NCBI GenBank assembly: GCA_963682175.1
Contig: OY821775.1
Coordinates: forward strand, 31,556,053-31,620,052
Reading direction: 5' to 3'
DNA from: Triglochin maritima
Taxonomy: Eukaryota; Streptophyta; Magnoliopsida; Alismatales; Juncaginaceae
Length of the DNA: 64,000 bases
Shown: one piece after another, positions 1 to 11,514 of the stretch
How the letters are laid out: each line of letters opens with the position of its first letter
Numbering within the stretch: the stretch's first letter is position 1
Program-made: the position numbers and the translations under genes
Notes under the pieces: generated by a model
The model's database searches: none
Told to the model about the DNA's origin: nothing
What the model saw: the letters and a program-made list of their open reading frames with translations, nothing else

Positions 1-97
1 TTTTCACCATTCCATTGAAATCGTGCTTAAGTTTTTAAGAGTGCATTTAGTCTATTCACCCCCTTTAGACTAATTCTAGGGCTAATTAGATCCTACA
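1..97 (+). repeat. Element A 5' LTR, 3' end only
   Basis: Ends in GATCCTACA directly before the primer site. The same text recurs with few changes at about 4650-4755, which identifies both as the two LTRs of one element. Confidence 0.85.
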
Positions 98-99
98 TT

Positions 100-112
100 T
101 GGTATCAGAGCC
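100..112 (+). other. Element A primer binding site (tRNA-Met type)
   Basis: TGGTATCAGAGCC, two bases after the LTR end. It is complementary to the 3' end of initiator tRNA-Met, the usual primer of plant copia elements. Confidence 0.9.
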
Positions 113-149
113 TTGTTTATTGCATTTAAACAAATTAATCTTTGTAGTG

Positions 150-1803
150 ATGACCCAACAATGTGAGGGATTCCATACTGATAGACCTCCTTTGTTTAAT
201 TGAACAAATTATGCTTATTGGAAGAAACACATGATCAATTTTATCCAATCCTATGATATTAAGTTGTGGGTGTCTCTTCAAATTCCATATGTTAAAGCTA
301 AGGAACTTGAATTCAAGTGTGCTAGAGATGAATCAAATGAATGTCAAACTTATGAACATCCTCATTTGTGGATTAATAGAAGAAGAATATGGTTGGATAA
401 ATGACTATGACTCCGCATTTGAGGCTTGGCGCATGCTTGAAACTCACTTTAAGGGAAGATCGTCCATTAAGGAAACTAGGATAGATTCTTTCATGCAAAA
501 ATATGAAATGTTTTCTATGAAACCTAATGAAACCATAAACGAGATGCACACTTGCTTTACCTATATTACTAACTCTTTGAAAAACCATGGTAAGGTCTTG
601 ATTGATAGTGAGAGGGTGTAGACGTTTCTTAGGGACTATCCATCAAATGGCACAAAAAGTCTATGGCTATTGAAGAAGCCAAAAAACTCTCCAAATTGAA
701 GATGGAGGATCTCATTGGAAGCTTCATGGCTTATGAGATACAAATGGAAGAAAGGAAGGAGAAGCAAAAGGAGTGGGAAAGTTTAAGATGGAAAGAAAAT
801 ACAATTGCTCTTCGATCAACCTCCGATTCAGAATTGTTCGTATATGTCATAATCCAACAAATCAAAAAAATTCTTGCTAAGGGAAAATTCACAAAAGGAA
901 AAGGTGAATCATCTCGAGGTCTCACGTGCTATGAGTGCAACAAAGTTGACCACATGAAGAAGGACTGCCCCTTGCTTGGGCTGAGGGATCATGATAGAAG
1001 AGACGAAACAAGATACCCTCCTAGAAGAGAAAAGGAGGAGAGACCAAGGAGAGATAGAGAAGAAAGACCCTCAACAAGAGACAAAGAGGAGAGACCTAGA
1101 AGACGAGAACAAGATGATAAAAAAAAGCATCACGAGAAAGATGGGAAGAAAGCTCTCAAGGTTACTTGGGATGATTCAAGCTCATTCATGACTTCCGGTT
1201 CCGAGTACTCTCAAGATGAAGAAGAAAACATGTGTTTCATGGCCACTAAAGATGTTGATGAGGTATCCTCTTCTGAACTTGTTAAATGCTTTTCATGAAC
1301 TTGCTGAGGAATATCAAATAATTTGTCATAAGAACAAGTTAGGAAGAAAAGTACATCTAGATTTAACCATCAAATAAGAAGCTTTAGTTAAAGAAAATGA
1401 ATTTCTCACCAATGAGATAAAAACCTTGAAATCTACCAATGTTTGCAATACTAATGAAGATCTTGTTGCCAATAATAAAAAACATACAAAAGATCTACAG
1501 AAATTCACATTGGGAAGAAAAATCCTTGACATGCTTTTTGGCACCCAAACTCAATCTCTAACAAAGCATGACTTACGATACAAGGGAGGGAAACAAAAGA
1601 AATCTATCAACATACTTGTTAAATTGAATGATTCCCTTGTTAAGAAAGTTAATTATTCAAATGTTTGGGTACCTAAGACTACTCAAGTTTGGGTACCAAA
1701 CACTAACCCTCAAGGACCCCAACAAATTTGGGTACCAAAGCCTTCACTTGTTTTCTTGTTTGTAGATAAAAGCAAGGAGAAAGGGCAAGGGGATACTCGA
1801 TAG
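150..1803 (+). pseudogene. Element A gag (broken)
   Basis: The likely start is the ATG at 150, just after the leader; the following residues resemble the plant copia Gag opening (RPPLFN, then NYAYWKKH) but a stop interrupts them. The central part (253-621) is the UBN2-type capsid region with the usual ETRIDSFMQKYEMFSM and INEMHTCF stretches. At about 930-972 a CCHC zinc knuckle, CYECNKVDHMKKDC, has the normal CX2CX4HX4C spacing, and an Arg/Glu/Lys-rich tail follows to about 1150. A coiled-coil-like part (1290-1540) and three VWVPK/IWVPK repeats (1660-1740) close the region. Several frames are needed to read it, so it is not functional. Confidence 0.8.
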
Positions 1804-3186
1804 TGGATGTTCGAGATACATGACATGAGACTCCCATGTCCTATCAAACTTAAAACCTAAGAATGTAGGAACCGCCACATTTGGAAATAACGCTAAATGT
1901 CATATTCTCGGCATTGGTAATGTTGGCAATCATTCTACTCCAACTATTGAGAAAGTCTTACTAGTAGAAGGTTTGAAGCATAGCTTGCTTAGTGTTAGTC
2001 AATTAACCAATAAAAATTACTTAGTTGTTTTTGATAAGACTACTTGCTATATCATTTCCAAACTTAACATGAAAACTATTTTCAAGGGTCATAGGTCAAA
2101 TAACAATTACATCGTGCATGTTGATAATCTAAATAATATGGCTTTTGAAACTTGTTTAGTTGCCTCACATGACGAAGCTTGGTTATGACAACTGTTTGGG
2201 ACATATTAGTATGTCACAATTGCACAAATTATCCAAACTTGAACTAGTTAGAGGACTTCCGAAAATCGATTTAAAAAAGGACAAGCTTTGTGATGCATGC
2301 AAATTTGGAAAACAATTTAAATCATCCTTCAAATCATTAAATGTGGTATCAACTTCAAAACCTCTTGAGCTTCTGCACCTAGATCTTTTTAGACCTTCAC
2401 ATACCATTAGTTTAGGAGGCAAAAGATATGCCTTTGTGATTGTTGATGATTTTTCATAATTTACTTGAGTTTTATTTTGAGCAAACAAACATGATGCATT
2501 TGAAAGATTTAAAAGTTTTTGCAAATGTGTTCAAAGGGAAAAGGATTCCAATATCATTGCTATTCGTAGTGATCATGAAGGACAATTTGAAAATGAGTCA
2601 TTTCAAAAACTTTGTGAAAAATATGGCATTGAGCACAAATTTTATTTTCCTCGCACTCCTCAATAAAATGGGGGTAGTTAAGAGGAAGAATAGAACACTA
2701 CAAGAAATGACAAGAACCATGCTTATGGATAAAGGTCTTCCAAAGTAATTTTTGTGTGAAGCCCTTAATACCTCTTGCTATGTCTTAAACAATGTTCTCA
2801 TTCGACCAATTTTAAAGAAAACACCTTTTGAGCTTTGGTATAACAGTATTCTGAAGATTGCCTATTTCAAATCTTTTGGTTCAAAATATTTTGTCCTCAA
2901 CACTAAGGATAACTTGGATAAATTTGATGCAATATCCAATGGGCTCATCTTTTTAGGGTATTCTGATAGGAGTAAAGCTTATAGAGTTTACAATAAAAGA
3001 ACTAGTTGTGTTGAGGAATCTCTACACGCCAACTTTGATGAATTGGCATGTATAGATAACTACTCTCTTGATGATGACTACATGGATATCATTAGACATG
3101 TTTCATCACAAGATGCTACCCTTGAGTCTCACCAAGATCCTCTAAGTTCTCCACAAGAGGATAAAGAGGAACTTCCCAAGGATTAA
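1799..3186 (+). pseudogene. Element A protease and integrase (broken)
   Basis: The aspartic protease signature DSG reads at 1799-1807 (followed by CSRYMT), with a stop soon after. The usual leader of the integrase, LLSVSQL, is at about 1982. The pre-integrase zinc region contains GHISMSQLHKL and LCDAC (2200-2310). The first catalytic Asp lies in LHLDLF (about 2380), the second in RSDHEGQF (about 2565, other frame). The position of the catalytic Glu reads VVKRKNRTLQE (about 2680), so Glu is replaced by Lys. A further part (2752-3186) is the integrase C-terminal region with FELWYN and FLGYSDRSKAYRVYN. The stops, frame changes and lost Glu show that it is dead. Confidence 0.8.
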
Positions 3187-3215
3187 ACCTATATAAGGGA
3201 TCATCCGAAGGACTT

Positions 3216-3785
3216 GTGATAGGAGATGTCTCTCAAGATGTGACAACATGGTCTAGAGCTCATGTGGTTTGTGACTCTTACACTTTTATCTCCAAATTAG
3301 AACCCAAGAAAGTCGAACAAGCATGTAATGATGAATTTTGGTTAATGGCCATGCATGATGAGTTAAAACAATTTGTCCGAAACGACGTTTGGGAACTTGT
3401 TGAAAAACCAACAAATCAAACTATTATTGGAACTAAGTGGATCTTCTGAAACAAACTTGATGAAGACGGGAATGTAGTTAGAAAAAAAGCTAGACTCGTT
3501 GCTCAAGGCTACCGCCAAGAGGAGGGGATAGACTTTGACGAAACTTATGCTCTTGTTGCTCGTATGGAAGCCATCCGTATGCTTCTATCTTATGCATATT
3601 TTATTGATATCAAACCTTTTCAAATGGATGCTAAAAGTGCTTTTCTAAATGGCTTTATTTCTGAAGAACTTTATGTGGCAAAACCACCCGGATTTGTAAA
3701 TGAAACTTACCCGAACTATGTATTTAAACTCAAGAAGTCTCTTTATGGACTCAAGTAAGCTCCTAGAGATTGGTATGAGAGTTTG
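3216..3785 (+). pseudogene. Element A reverse transcriptase, N-terminal part (broken)
   Basis: The copia RT start is clear: ACNDEFWLMAMHDEL, then NDVWELVEKP and GTKWIF (3216-3449). After one stop it continues with KARLVAQGYRQEEGIDFDETYA, then MDAKSAFLNG and KKSLYGLK (3451-3758). The text breaks off just after APRDWYESL (about 3785). The YVDD active site and the whole RNase H domain are missing, apparently by a deletion that joined the RT directly to LTR sequence. Confidence 0.8.
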
Positions 3786-4755
3786 GAGAACCACCGTTCT
3801 ACTTGTGCTAGTATACAATGGTCGAATACACATACTTCAACTAACCCAATTCGTATTTTGGCCACCAGTTGAACAATGCCATGACGGCGGTTGATCGGAT
3901 CAAAAACATTTCGAGCTCCAAACTCCTTGTTATTTTCGGTCAAACTGGTCTCCTTTTTGTCCGACCGTTACTCATTTGTTTATTATTATTCTTGTCAAAA
4001 CCATTAGAATGGTCGACCGCTCCTAATCTTGGTTCGACCGTTCACTTAAGTTCTAGCCTTAGTGGTTCGACCAACCTGTACTTAAATTTGAATATTTTGT
4101 TATTTATAAGAAAATGGTCGACCATTTCTCCCGTACCGGTCGAACGTTGGTGGACAAATTTGTGTTCATAACTTTTCTATTTGTGTATCTTACATAAATC
4201 CTTTTCAAATCAATCCCAACAGCTAGATTAAGTTTGGAGCCTATAAATAAAGCTTAGAACAACCATACAAGGTTACCAATCCTTACTTCTAAAGCTCTCA
4301 TACTCATACAACTCTTTTGTGCTTTAAATATTCTCATTGTGCTCAATCATCCACTTTAATCATTCAAGTGCAAGATTAGAAGTTGCTACTAAGATCCTTC
4401 AGCAAAGTGTTGTAATAGATTTCAGAGTGAAGCTTTTCTCGTATTGTGAGAAGGTTGTCCAAGCTTGGCAAGGGTGTTCGCAAGCTTAAAGTGTAAAGGC
4501 AAGATCTCCCGACCTGGAATGGGAAGACAGATTAGTGGAAAACGTGAAGTTTCTCAAAGAGGAGCAATTCCTAAGAGAGGACTAGGATCCGGTTGGTGGA
4601 TCCAAACCTGTATACATCGGTGTTATGGTTTGCATCTCGTACTCTCTAGCTTTATATTTTCACTGTTCCATTGTAATCGTGCTTAAGTTTTTAAGAGTGT
4701 ATCTAGTCTATTCACCCCCTCTTTAGACTAATTCTAGGGGTAATTAGATCTTACA
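3786..4755 (+). repeat. Element A 3' LTR, 5' part deleted
   Basis: Sequence after the RT break has no coding sense but carries GGTCGACC-type motifs (3890-4150) as in the other copia LTRs here. It also has a likely TATA box (CTATAAATAAAG, about 4242-4252) and ends in the same text as the 5' LTR (to TTACA at 4755). The expected TGTTGG start is absent, so the deletion that removed RNase H also took the first part of the LTR. Confidence 0.7.
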
Positions 4756-6798
4756 ATTACTTCATCTGAAGTATCATAATATGTAATGACATTAAATATG
4801 GGATTTCAATCCCTATTACTTCAATAACTTGATGTTTTGGTTGACATGGTAATGCCACTATGTTGGGTTCTTCGTGTACTCTCAAGCGTTTTGGTATAGA
4901 ACTTATACACATTCACATAATATCCGTCATAAAATGTAACCTTAGCATTTGGACCTCTTGCTTGCCATTTGAAGTCCTCAACAACAACTGAACTCTCTTG
5001 ATCATGCATATGATTCACAAATCACAAAACAACCTTTCAAATTGATCACCGTGCATTTTTTTCAAGTTGATGAGGGTTCAAGTTCATGTCACTTGAAGAT
5101 ATTTTCCAAATAGAGTAGATATGGTTCCATAGTATCTAGATTAAACAATACGTAACAATGAGCTTGTTCATCCTGATTATAGCGGTTCTTCATCTTGCAT
5201 GACATCTATATTATGTTGAACGAGAAGATTCATACAATATGGGAGTTGGAAAAAATAGATTTTTTCTTTCGACCATAAGTTTCACTTCTTCTACATCTTT
5301 TCTCCTCCTTTTATGCCAGGGTTCTAGCGGTTTTCCAAACTGAATGCTTTCATCACTGGAGAGTTGCTGAGCACTTCATTCCTGATAACACAGGCATCAT
5401 GACACAAATGATGATCTTCTCGAAGCCATCTTTGATGGCCCACAAATGACTCTTTCATTCGCGCTTCAATCAAATACTACTTGTATCCTTATTGCATGTA
5501 TCCTTACAGCCGCGTGAATCTTGAATTTGTTTTTGAATCTGCATCTTTTGTGGAAACCCCATTCATAATATTTTTAATTCCTCAATTAATCATTGTAGGT
5601 ACACATCGATGTCATTTCTAGGTGCTTGAAGACGAGGAATTAGCAGAGACATGATAAAATAAGGTTACTTCATGCACAAAATCACTGTCCAAGTGATGTG
5701 ACTTGATGACATTGTACCAAAAGGACTAAACTCGTCGCTTGCCAAACCCAACCTAATATTTCATGGTTTTGCAACAAATTCAGGATATGTTTTGTTAGGT
5801 GATTCCACACTAGCGCATTAGTAGAATTATGAAGAGAAATATCAACGTTTCACTCTTCTTAATGTTACCTCATCTTTTTCGCAACGTCCTTGTTCTTCTA
5901 CAACCTACGTAGTCTTGGAATCAATGGGAAATGTGTCAAAACGTGGCCTAATTTTTTTGGGATTAATCCGACTTCATCTACTCTTCCTTGTGACCATCAA
6001 AACATCCCTCATTGGCCAGAAACTTCTTTATTCACATCTTATTTCCAGTACAACATGCAATCTTTAGGACAAGCATCAACCTTCTTGCAACTGAGCCCTA
6101 ACTCTTGAACGACTTTCTTAGTTTCCAAATATGACGCCAAAGTATCTCTGACTCTGGGATTATTTTTCGAATCTAAGCAAGAAGCATAAAGAATGACTTA
6201 TTGCTCCAACCGTTCAAAATTTTCAAATGAAAAAGATGAACTAAGAATGACAACTTCATGATTTGTTTACATCTTGCATACAACGGTTCCTCATCCTCAT
6301 TCACAAGTTTCGAAAAAGGATCTAGGTTACCGACACAATCAGCTTCTTCCATGTCATATTTGTCATCCATAAAATCTTCAATTTCAACATTTTCATAATT
6401 ATTACTTCCATATTCCTCATCAATTCCTTCGCCTGCAACATCTCTGTAAATGTCTCGCAACATTCCTTGCATGTTGTCAACAATATTTGAAGTTGAATTG
6501 AAAGTTGACGGGAATTTTGTAGACGGTCCACATGGTTTTTTCCATGATGTATCCACATAGGATAATCCGGCATAAAACCTTTTAGGAGAACATGTTCACG
6601 AATTTGTTGTTAATTAAGAAGTGCTTGTTTTGAACATTTCTTGCATGGGCAAAGCACAACACCATCCGATGTTTCCAAATTTGCACTTGCGAAATCTAAA
6701 AACTCATCCAACCCTTTTATGTATTCAAGTGTGACTTTGTCATCTATTTGTAACAAAGATTTCTTCGGTACGTTCCATAGCATATATAAGTCACACAA
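4756..6798 (-). pseudogene. CACTA (En/Spm-like) transposase TNP2, decayed remnant
   Basis: Read on the minus strand, pieces of a CACTA transposase appear in the right order. At 6798-6610 is the transposase-associated domain (EYIKGLDEFLDFASANL, then LCPCKKC). At 6573-6173 are FMPDYPMWIHHG and LSFLVHLFHLKILNGWSNKSF. Weaker pieces of the TNP2 core follow (LGLSCKKVDACPKDCMLYWK near 6060; RPRNDIDVYL near 5600; FQLPYCMNLLVQHNIDVM near 5230). A DUF4216-like end is at 5018-4821 (VTFYDGYYVNVYKFYTKT, RTQHSGI). Frames change repeatedly, stops are common and much of the TNP2 core is missing. I did not find CACTA terminal repeats. The right end of element A abuts the DUF4216-like part, so A probably inserted here. 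Confidence 0.75.
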
Positions 6799-7689
6799 AC
6801 TATTATATCTAAATTGCTACATATTAATAAAATAAGTTTGTCAAAACTTCCAGCGGAACCTCCCCTCAAATGTTGAATATGAAAAATTTACGTCCTGAAT
6901 TTAAAAGATAAGATCAATCCATCTCAAATCATACACAAAGGTGACAATAAATTCATATATTCAACGTACCAAAAAATATATCCATATCAAGTCAAACTGC
7001 AATTTCAATTCCATCTCAAATCATACTTAATACTGATAGTCAATTCATATATTTCAATCCCCGTTCCACCATCGTCTCACTCTCTCCCTTAACCAATCCC
7101 CAACACAACGTCTTCTACAGTTCTACCAAAACCTCAACTCTAGTTCTAACCTCAATTATCTCCTTCTTCCATAACCCCAACTTTAGTCCCAATCCCCAAT
7201 TTACTTCATTCTTTAAACTCAATTTTAAGACCTAATTTATTCATTGACCATAGAAAATTGACATCAAAGCTTTAATCCAAACATATTTTCATCCGCAACA
7301 CTAGATCCACATTCTCACCAACATCCCCCTTAATTCCACCTTTGCAATCCGAATCATCCACATGAAAGCCTAAAAATCCGCCATCTCTAACACTTTTCAC
7401 ACCAAAAACTAACGTTTAGGACAATATTAAGCAAAGTTTAATCCTCAAAGCAATTTCACACCAAAAACTACATGTTCAAGCAAGCAAGACAAATTGATGA
7501 AATAATCCTAAATTAGCCCATACTACTACATATTCAAAAGAAGCACATATTTCCAAATCATTGAAGCAATCCTAAATTAAGAAATTAATAAGCATTTTTT
7601 AATTTACAAAATTTGTACCTTAATGATTAGTAGCATATCATACATTCTATTAATGCTATATATCCTTTATTTTACCTGAATGTTTTGCT
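6799..7689. other. AT-rich stretch, no gene seen
   Basis: About 890 bases with no coding pattern or repeat structure that I recognise. It may be the 5' region of the CACTA element to its left. Confidence 0.4.
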
Positions 7690-8347
7690 ACTCGAGTGTT
7701 TGTTTGTGGTATTTTAGGTATTAGGTAATAAAGAAGAGAAAGTAAGAGAAAGGGACTGAAATGTAAGAAGAAAGGACCCAAATAAAGCAAAATGAACCTG
7801 TTTTTCATGCACGAGGACCCATCTCCAAATCAGGAAGGACCCAGATGAAATCCAAAAGGACCTAAACGCACGAAAAACATTTCAGGAGTAAAAATCCCTC
7901 AAAATCATGATCTTGAGGAGTATTTTGGCAATTAAAGACAAACATGCTCAAACCAGCAGACCAGGAGTGCACCCCACGTGCAAAATAGGATGTTTAAGTT
8001 ACTATAGAAAATTGGGGCCGATCAGACCCAATTGATCTGCCAGTGGTGGATTTTGATCCGCCGCTAGTGGATTATTTTGGTCCAATGGGTCCCCCATTTC
8101 TCTGGTGGCTTCGTCTTGATTATATGGGTGCAACAGACTAGAGAAAATTATTACAACCGTCGGATCGCTCTCAGATCCATTTATACCACTCTTTCTTTTA
8201 TAAATAACAATGTTTCTTCTTCCTTTTCTATTCTTCTCCACTTCCACCATTTGAGTAGGTTAGTTTTTACCCAATTTGGCTGCAAGTAGAGGAAGGTGGA
8301 TGAAGATTGTAATCTCACATTTTCTTTAATTTAAGGTTGGATTCATG
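7690..8347 (+). repeat. Old LTR fragment of the Athila-like gypsy family
   Basis: Scattered blocks match the U3 region of the gypsy LTRs at 25405 and 38416: the 'aaaggacccaaa' and 'ggacctaaa' runs, 'gaggagtattttggcaatt', a GATCCGCCGCTAGTGGA pair in the place of the family's twin palindrome, and a TATAAATA box at about 8200. Divergence is high and the start is unclear. Sirevirus B cuts it at 8348. It could instead be a separate related family. Confidence 0.5.
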
Positions 8348-9858
8348 TGTTGGTTTTTTGTTCTTAATCTATGTCTTGATGACTTAATCATTCTAATCTT
8401 AATTATAAATCAATGTAGAGTAGCACACATATTACATTGCACATATATTGCTTTGTGCTAACTTCTGCAGGTGATCAAGACTCAAAAAAGAAAGTATTCA
8501 AGTCAAGACATGTAATCAAACTCATTTGAAGACATGTAATTTACATTTCTTTAGAGTCTTAGGAGCTTTATGTAATTGAGCATACTTGAGCTAAAAACTA
8601 CTCAAACACACACTAGGTTCCTTATAGAAGTCACACACAAAATTTCATATAATTTGGACTTCAATAGATCACCCAAACGTAGACCGAAAAACACTAAACA
8701 CTTAACCTGAATTGTCTGCCCACATTCGGTCGACCGAAACAGACCGTTCGGTCGACCGAGCGATCATTAATCCTGTTAGTGTTTTACTGCCCGGTTTCGG
8801 TCGACCATGCATACCTTTTCAGTCGACCGTGTAAACTTATTTATACGACCATTAGATTTGTCATATTATACCCAACGGTCGTATTCGTATTATTTCCATA
8901 TAACCCCAAATACATTTAGTGTATCGGTCGACCGAGGACCTTGTTCGGTCGACCGAACTTATGAAAAATCAACAAACCCAAAGTGCCTGTCTGTTTTTGG
9001 TTGACCGTATTCCTTGTTTTGGTCGACCGAATATGATCTTGTTTATCAACCCCGTAGAGCCTGTTATAAATCGGTCGACCGAACCTATCTCGGTGTTCGA
9101 CCGATCATTTAAGTGAACTTAAGTCAAAGCCAAAATTGACCAACAGGTCGACCGACATACCCGATTCGGTCGACCGATTTTGTTCTGAATTTGGTCCTGC
9201 AGATTTCTATTTTGTGTAACTTATATAATCTTTACCCAATTAATCCCCAACGAATATAATTGTCTTGGAGCTTAGAAATAGAGTTGTAAAACAGATTTTA
9301 ACACAACTCTCCTACTCCATATTGTCCCCTACATTAGAGAGAAAGATCCACACACTCAAAAGCTCAAAACCTTCCACACTTAGTAATCAATTCCATATTC
9401 TACTCAAGTGTGCTCAAGATTAGAGAGTGTTGTTCCACTCCATTGTTGTCAAAGGAAGCAAGGGTCTTGGTGAAAGCCCAAGACAAAGAGTATAGACTTT
9501 GGTGAGAGCCCGAAGTGATCCTCTTGGATTGTGAGAGGAGTAGCCAAGCTCGACGAGGGTTGTTCGCGAGCTTGAAGACTTGTAAAGGCGTTCTCTCCCG
9601 ACTCGGAACGGGGAGTGGTTAGTGAAGTCGTGAGCGGAGCTCGGTGATCCGAGCGGAGCTTGCAAGAGATGACTAGGACCCAGGTGGGTGCCGAACCTCC
9701 GTAAAATCCCCCGTCTCCTTTGTGGTTTGCATATTTCCTTCCCTTTTCCTTGCTTGCTTGTTTATTTGTTTTAATTCCGCTGCATATACTTGATCGATTA
9801 AACAAGTAGGTAATTAGGGTTAACAGTGATTAAAATTAGAGACCCTCACGATCCAACA
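8348..9858 (+). repeat. Element B 5' LTR
   Basis: Starts TGTTGGTTTTTTG and ends CCAACA. It aligns along its length with the J LTRs (31608-33105, 35459-36979). Contains the palindrome cluster at 8727-9177 and a transcript-start region with the CTCGACGAGGGTTG stretch (about 9548) shared by all members. Confidence 0.85.
8727..9177 (+). repeat. CGGTCGACCG palindrome cluster in B LTR
   Basis: Repeated copies of CGGTCGACCG or one-base variants at irregular spacing (for example 8727, 8749, 8928, 8947). They are dispersed rather than in strict tandem and lie upstream of the presumed promoter. Confidence 0.85.
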
Positions 9859-9860
9859 TT

Positions 9861-9873
9861 TGATATTAGAGCC
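9861..9873 (+). other. Element B primer binding site (mutated)
   Basis: TGATATTAGAGCC, two changes from TGGTATCAGAGCC, two bases after the LTR end. Confidence 0.75.
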
Positions 9874-9910
9874 TTGTGAGCTAAATCACACACTTAATCG
9901 TATTTTTAGC

Positions 9911-11514
9911 ATGGCTTCAACATCTAATCATGTAGGGTTTGTGCACCACTAGACCACCATTGCTAAATTGGTCAAATTATGATTGTGGGAAGAATATGAT
10001 GAAAATATTCCTAATATCTAATGACCTCAAGTATTGAATGTTTCTTTAAAATCCCTACACACCCCAAATGAAGATGATTTAGATTCACTTTCTAGGCCCA
10101 AAATGAAAGAAATTGAGATGTACTCAAAAATCATGGACATTCTTTATTGTGGTCTTAATGAGGGTGAATACAATAGAATTAGGGGTTGTGAAAGTGCATA
10201 TGAAATATGGCATAGATTGAAAATGCATCATGAGGGTGATAGCAAAACTAAGGAAACCCGCATTAGTCTCCTCATGCATAAATATGAGATTTTTTCTATG
10301 CCAATCGGTGAAAACATAAGCGAAATGAACACTCGCTTCACCAATATTACTAACTCACTTTTGGTTCTTGGAAGAAGAATAAATGAAGGAGAGATGACAA
10401 GAAAATTCTTCCGGTCGCTAAGCAACGATTAGGAAGATAAGGTGGTTGCAATTGAAGAAGCACACGATCTTTCTCAACTCAAGATGGAGGAGTTAATTGG
10501 AAATCTCATGGCTTATGAGCTACAAATTAACCATCGAAAGGAGAAGGAAGCGTCCAAGAAAAAACCTACCTTGGGATTACATGCAAATATTGAGCTACCA
10601 AGAAGGAGTGTAGAAGATGAGGATATTAAAGTCCTAGCCAAAAACTTCTTCAAATACCTTAAGAAGGATAAAGAAGAAAAGCATGAAAGAAGAGGTAGAA
10701 GAAGTGAAATGAGAGAAAAGGCGAAGGAGAAGGAGGAGAGTGAAAATGAGAGAAAAGAGAAGGAGAAGAAAAATGAGAGAAGGGAGAGAAGGAGAGAAAA
10801 GGAGAGGAGTAAGAGAAAAGAGAAGAGGTTGGAAGCTCACAAGGCTACTTGGGACGATTCATCGTCTTCATCCTCATCCCAATCAACCGCACCTTTATCA
10901 ACAAAGGAATATGCACATGTGTGCTACATGACAATTCAAGATGAAGGAAGTGAGGTATCCTCTAACTCTTACTCTACTAGAACACATTCTTGCTCATCTA
11001 AGTCATATGCTAGTGATAGTTCATGTTCTAAAGAAGAGACATTCACATGATGAACTTCAAAATGTATTTCATGACTTAGTCAAACAATACGAGATTATTA
11101 GTGAAAAGAACAAGAATGCTAGAACGAAAATCAATGATCTGAAATGCCAAATTGATATAGTCATGAATGAGAAGAATGAGGTCCTTGCTAGACTTGAAAA
11201 TAATGCGTCAACTCTTGATAATTTAAAAGCAACACCTATAGATGTTGAACAATTAGATCTTCATGCTTGCAATGTGCAATTAAGAAAAGATTTAGAAAAG
11301 TTCACAAATCTAACTAAGATGCTTGATATGCTTTTAGGAATTTCAAAGACAATCTTTGCAAAAACATGGTTTAGTATATAATGCAAAATTGAAAAACCAT
11401 GCATCTCATACAATTTTAAATGGAAAACACTTAGTTGTAGAGTATAGCTCTTCAAGTGTGTGCTCCTAAAACAAAAATGGTTTGGGTTCCCAAAGCAAAT
11501 ATTCAAGGACCCAA
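9911..11514 (+). pseudogene. Element B gag (broken, 3' end lost)
   Basis: The ATG at 9911 opens the usual plant copia Gag start (MASTSNHVGF), interrupted by early stops. A readable part at 10034-10432 is the UBN2-type capsid region (LYCGLNEGEYNRIRG, then AYEIWHRLKMHH and ETRISLLMHKYEIFSM). After one stop, 10442-11050 continues with IEEAHDLSQLKMEELIGNLMAYEL. A charged stretch of Glu, Arg and Lys follows (about 10660-10840) where element A has its zinc knuckle, then KATWDDSS and a Ser-rich part. The coiled-coil tail is in another frame (11050-11380). No CCHC knuckle is present. It ends at the junction with element C. Confidence 0.8.

Larger units (their letters stand above)
1..4755 (+). mobile_element. 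Element A: decayed Ty1/copia (Sirevirus-like) retrotransposon, 5' end outside window
   Basis: The window opens in the last ~97 bases of an LTR, followed by a tRNA-Met type primer site, gag, protease, integrase and part of reverse transcriptase in copia order, then a related LTR end at 4755. The two LTR ends (1-97 and about 4650-4755) are nearly the same and both stop in TACA. Gag with a CCHC knuckle followed by an Arg/Glu-rich tail and VWVPK-type repeats is what I associate with Sireviruses. Coding is broken by many stops and frameshifts. RNase H and the start of the 3' LTR are missing. The base following the element (4756 on) belongs to a CACTA transposon, so A probably inserted into it. The left target duplication lies outside the window. 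Confidence 0.85.
8348..11514 (+). mobile_element. Element B: truncated Sirevirus (LTR, primer site, gag)
   Basis: A full-length LTR (TGTTGG...AACA) is followed by a mutated tRNA-Met primer site and a gag closely similar to those of J (33158) and F (50051). The element stops in the gag tail at about 11514, where the truncated left LTR of element C begins. A single deletion probably removed both the rest of B and the first part of C's LTR. Because the end is lost, I cannot tell whether B ever carried pol. Confidence 0.85.

Noticed and set aside
100..112. tRNA-like matches at the primer sites considered as tRNA genes
   Set aside because: Only 12-18 bases match tRNA 3' ends; no cloverleaf sequence around them.
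4756..6798. Functional CACTA transposase or host gene on the minus strand
   Set aside because: Motifs are in several frames with stops and a large part of the core is missing.
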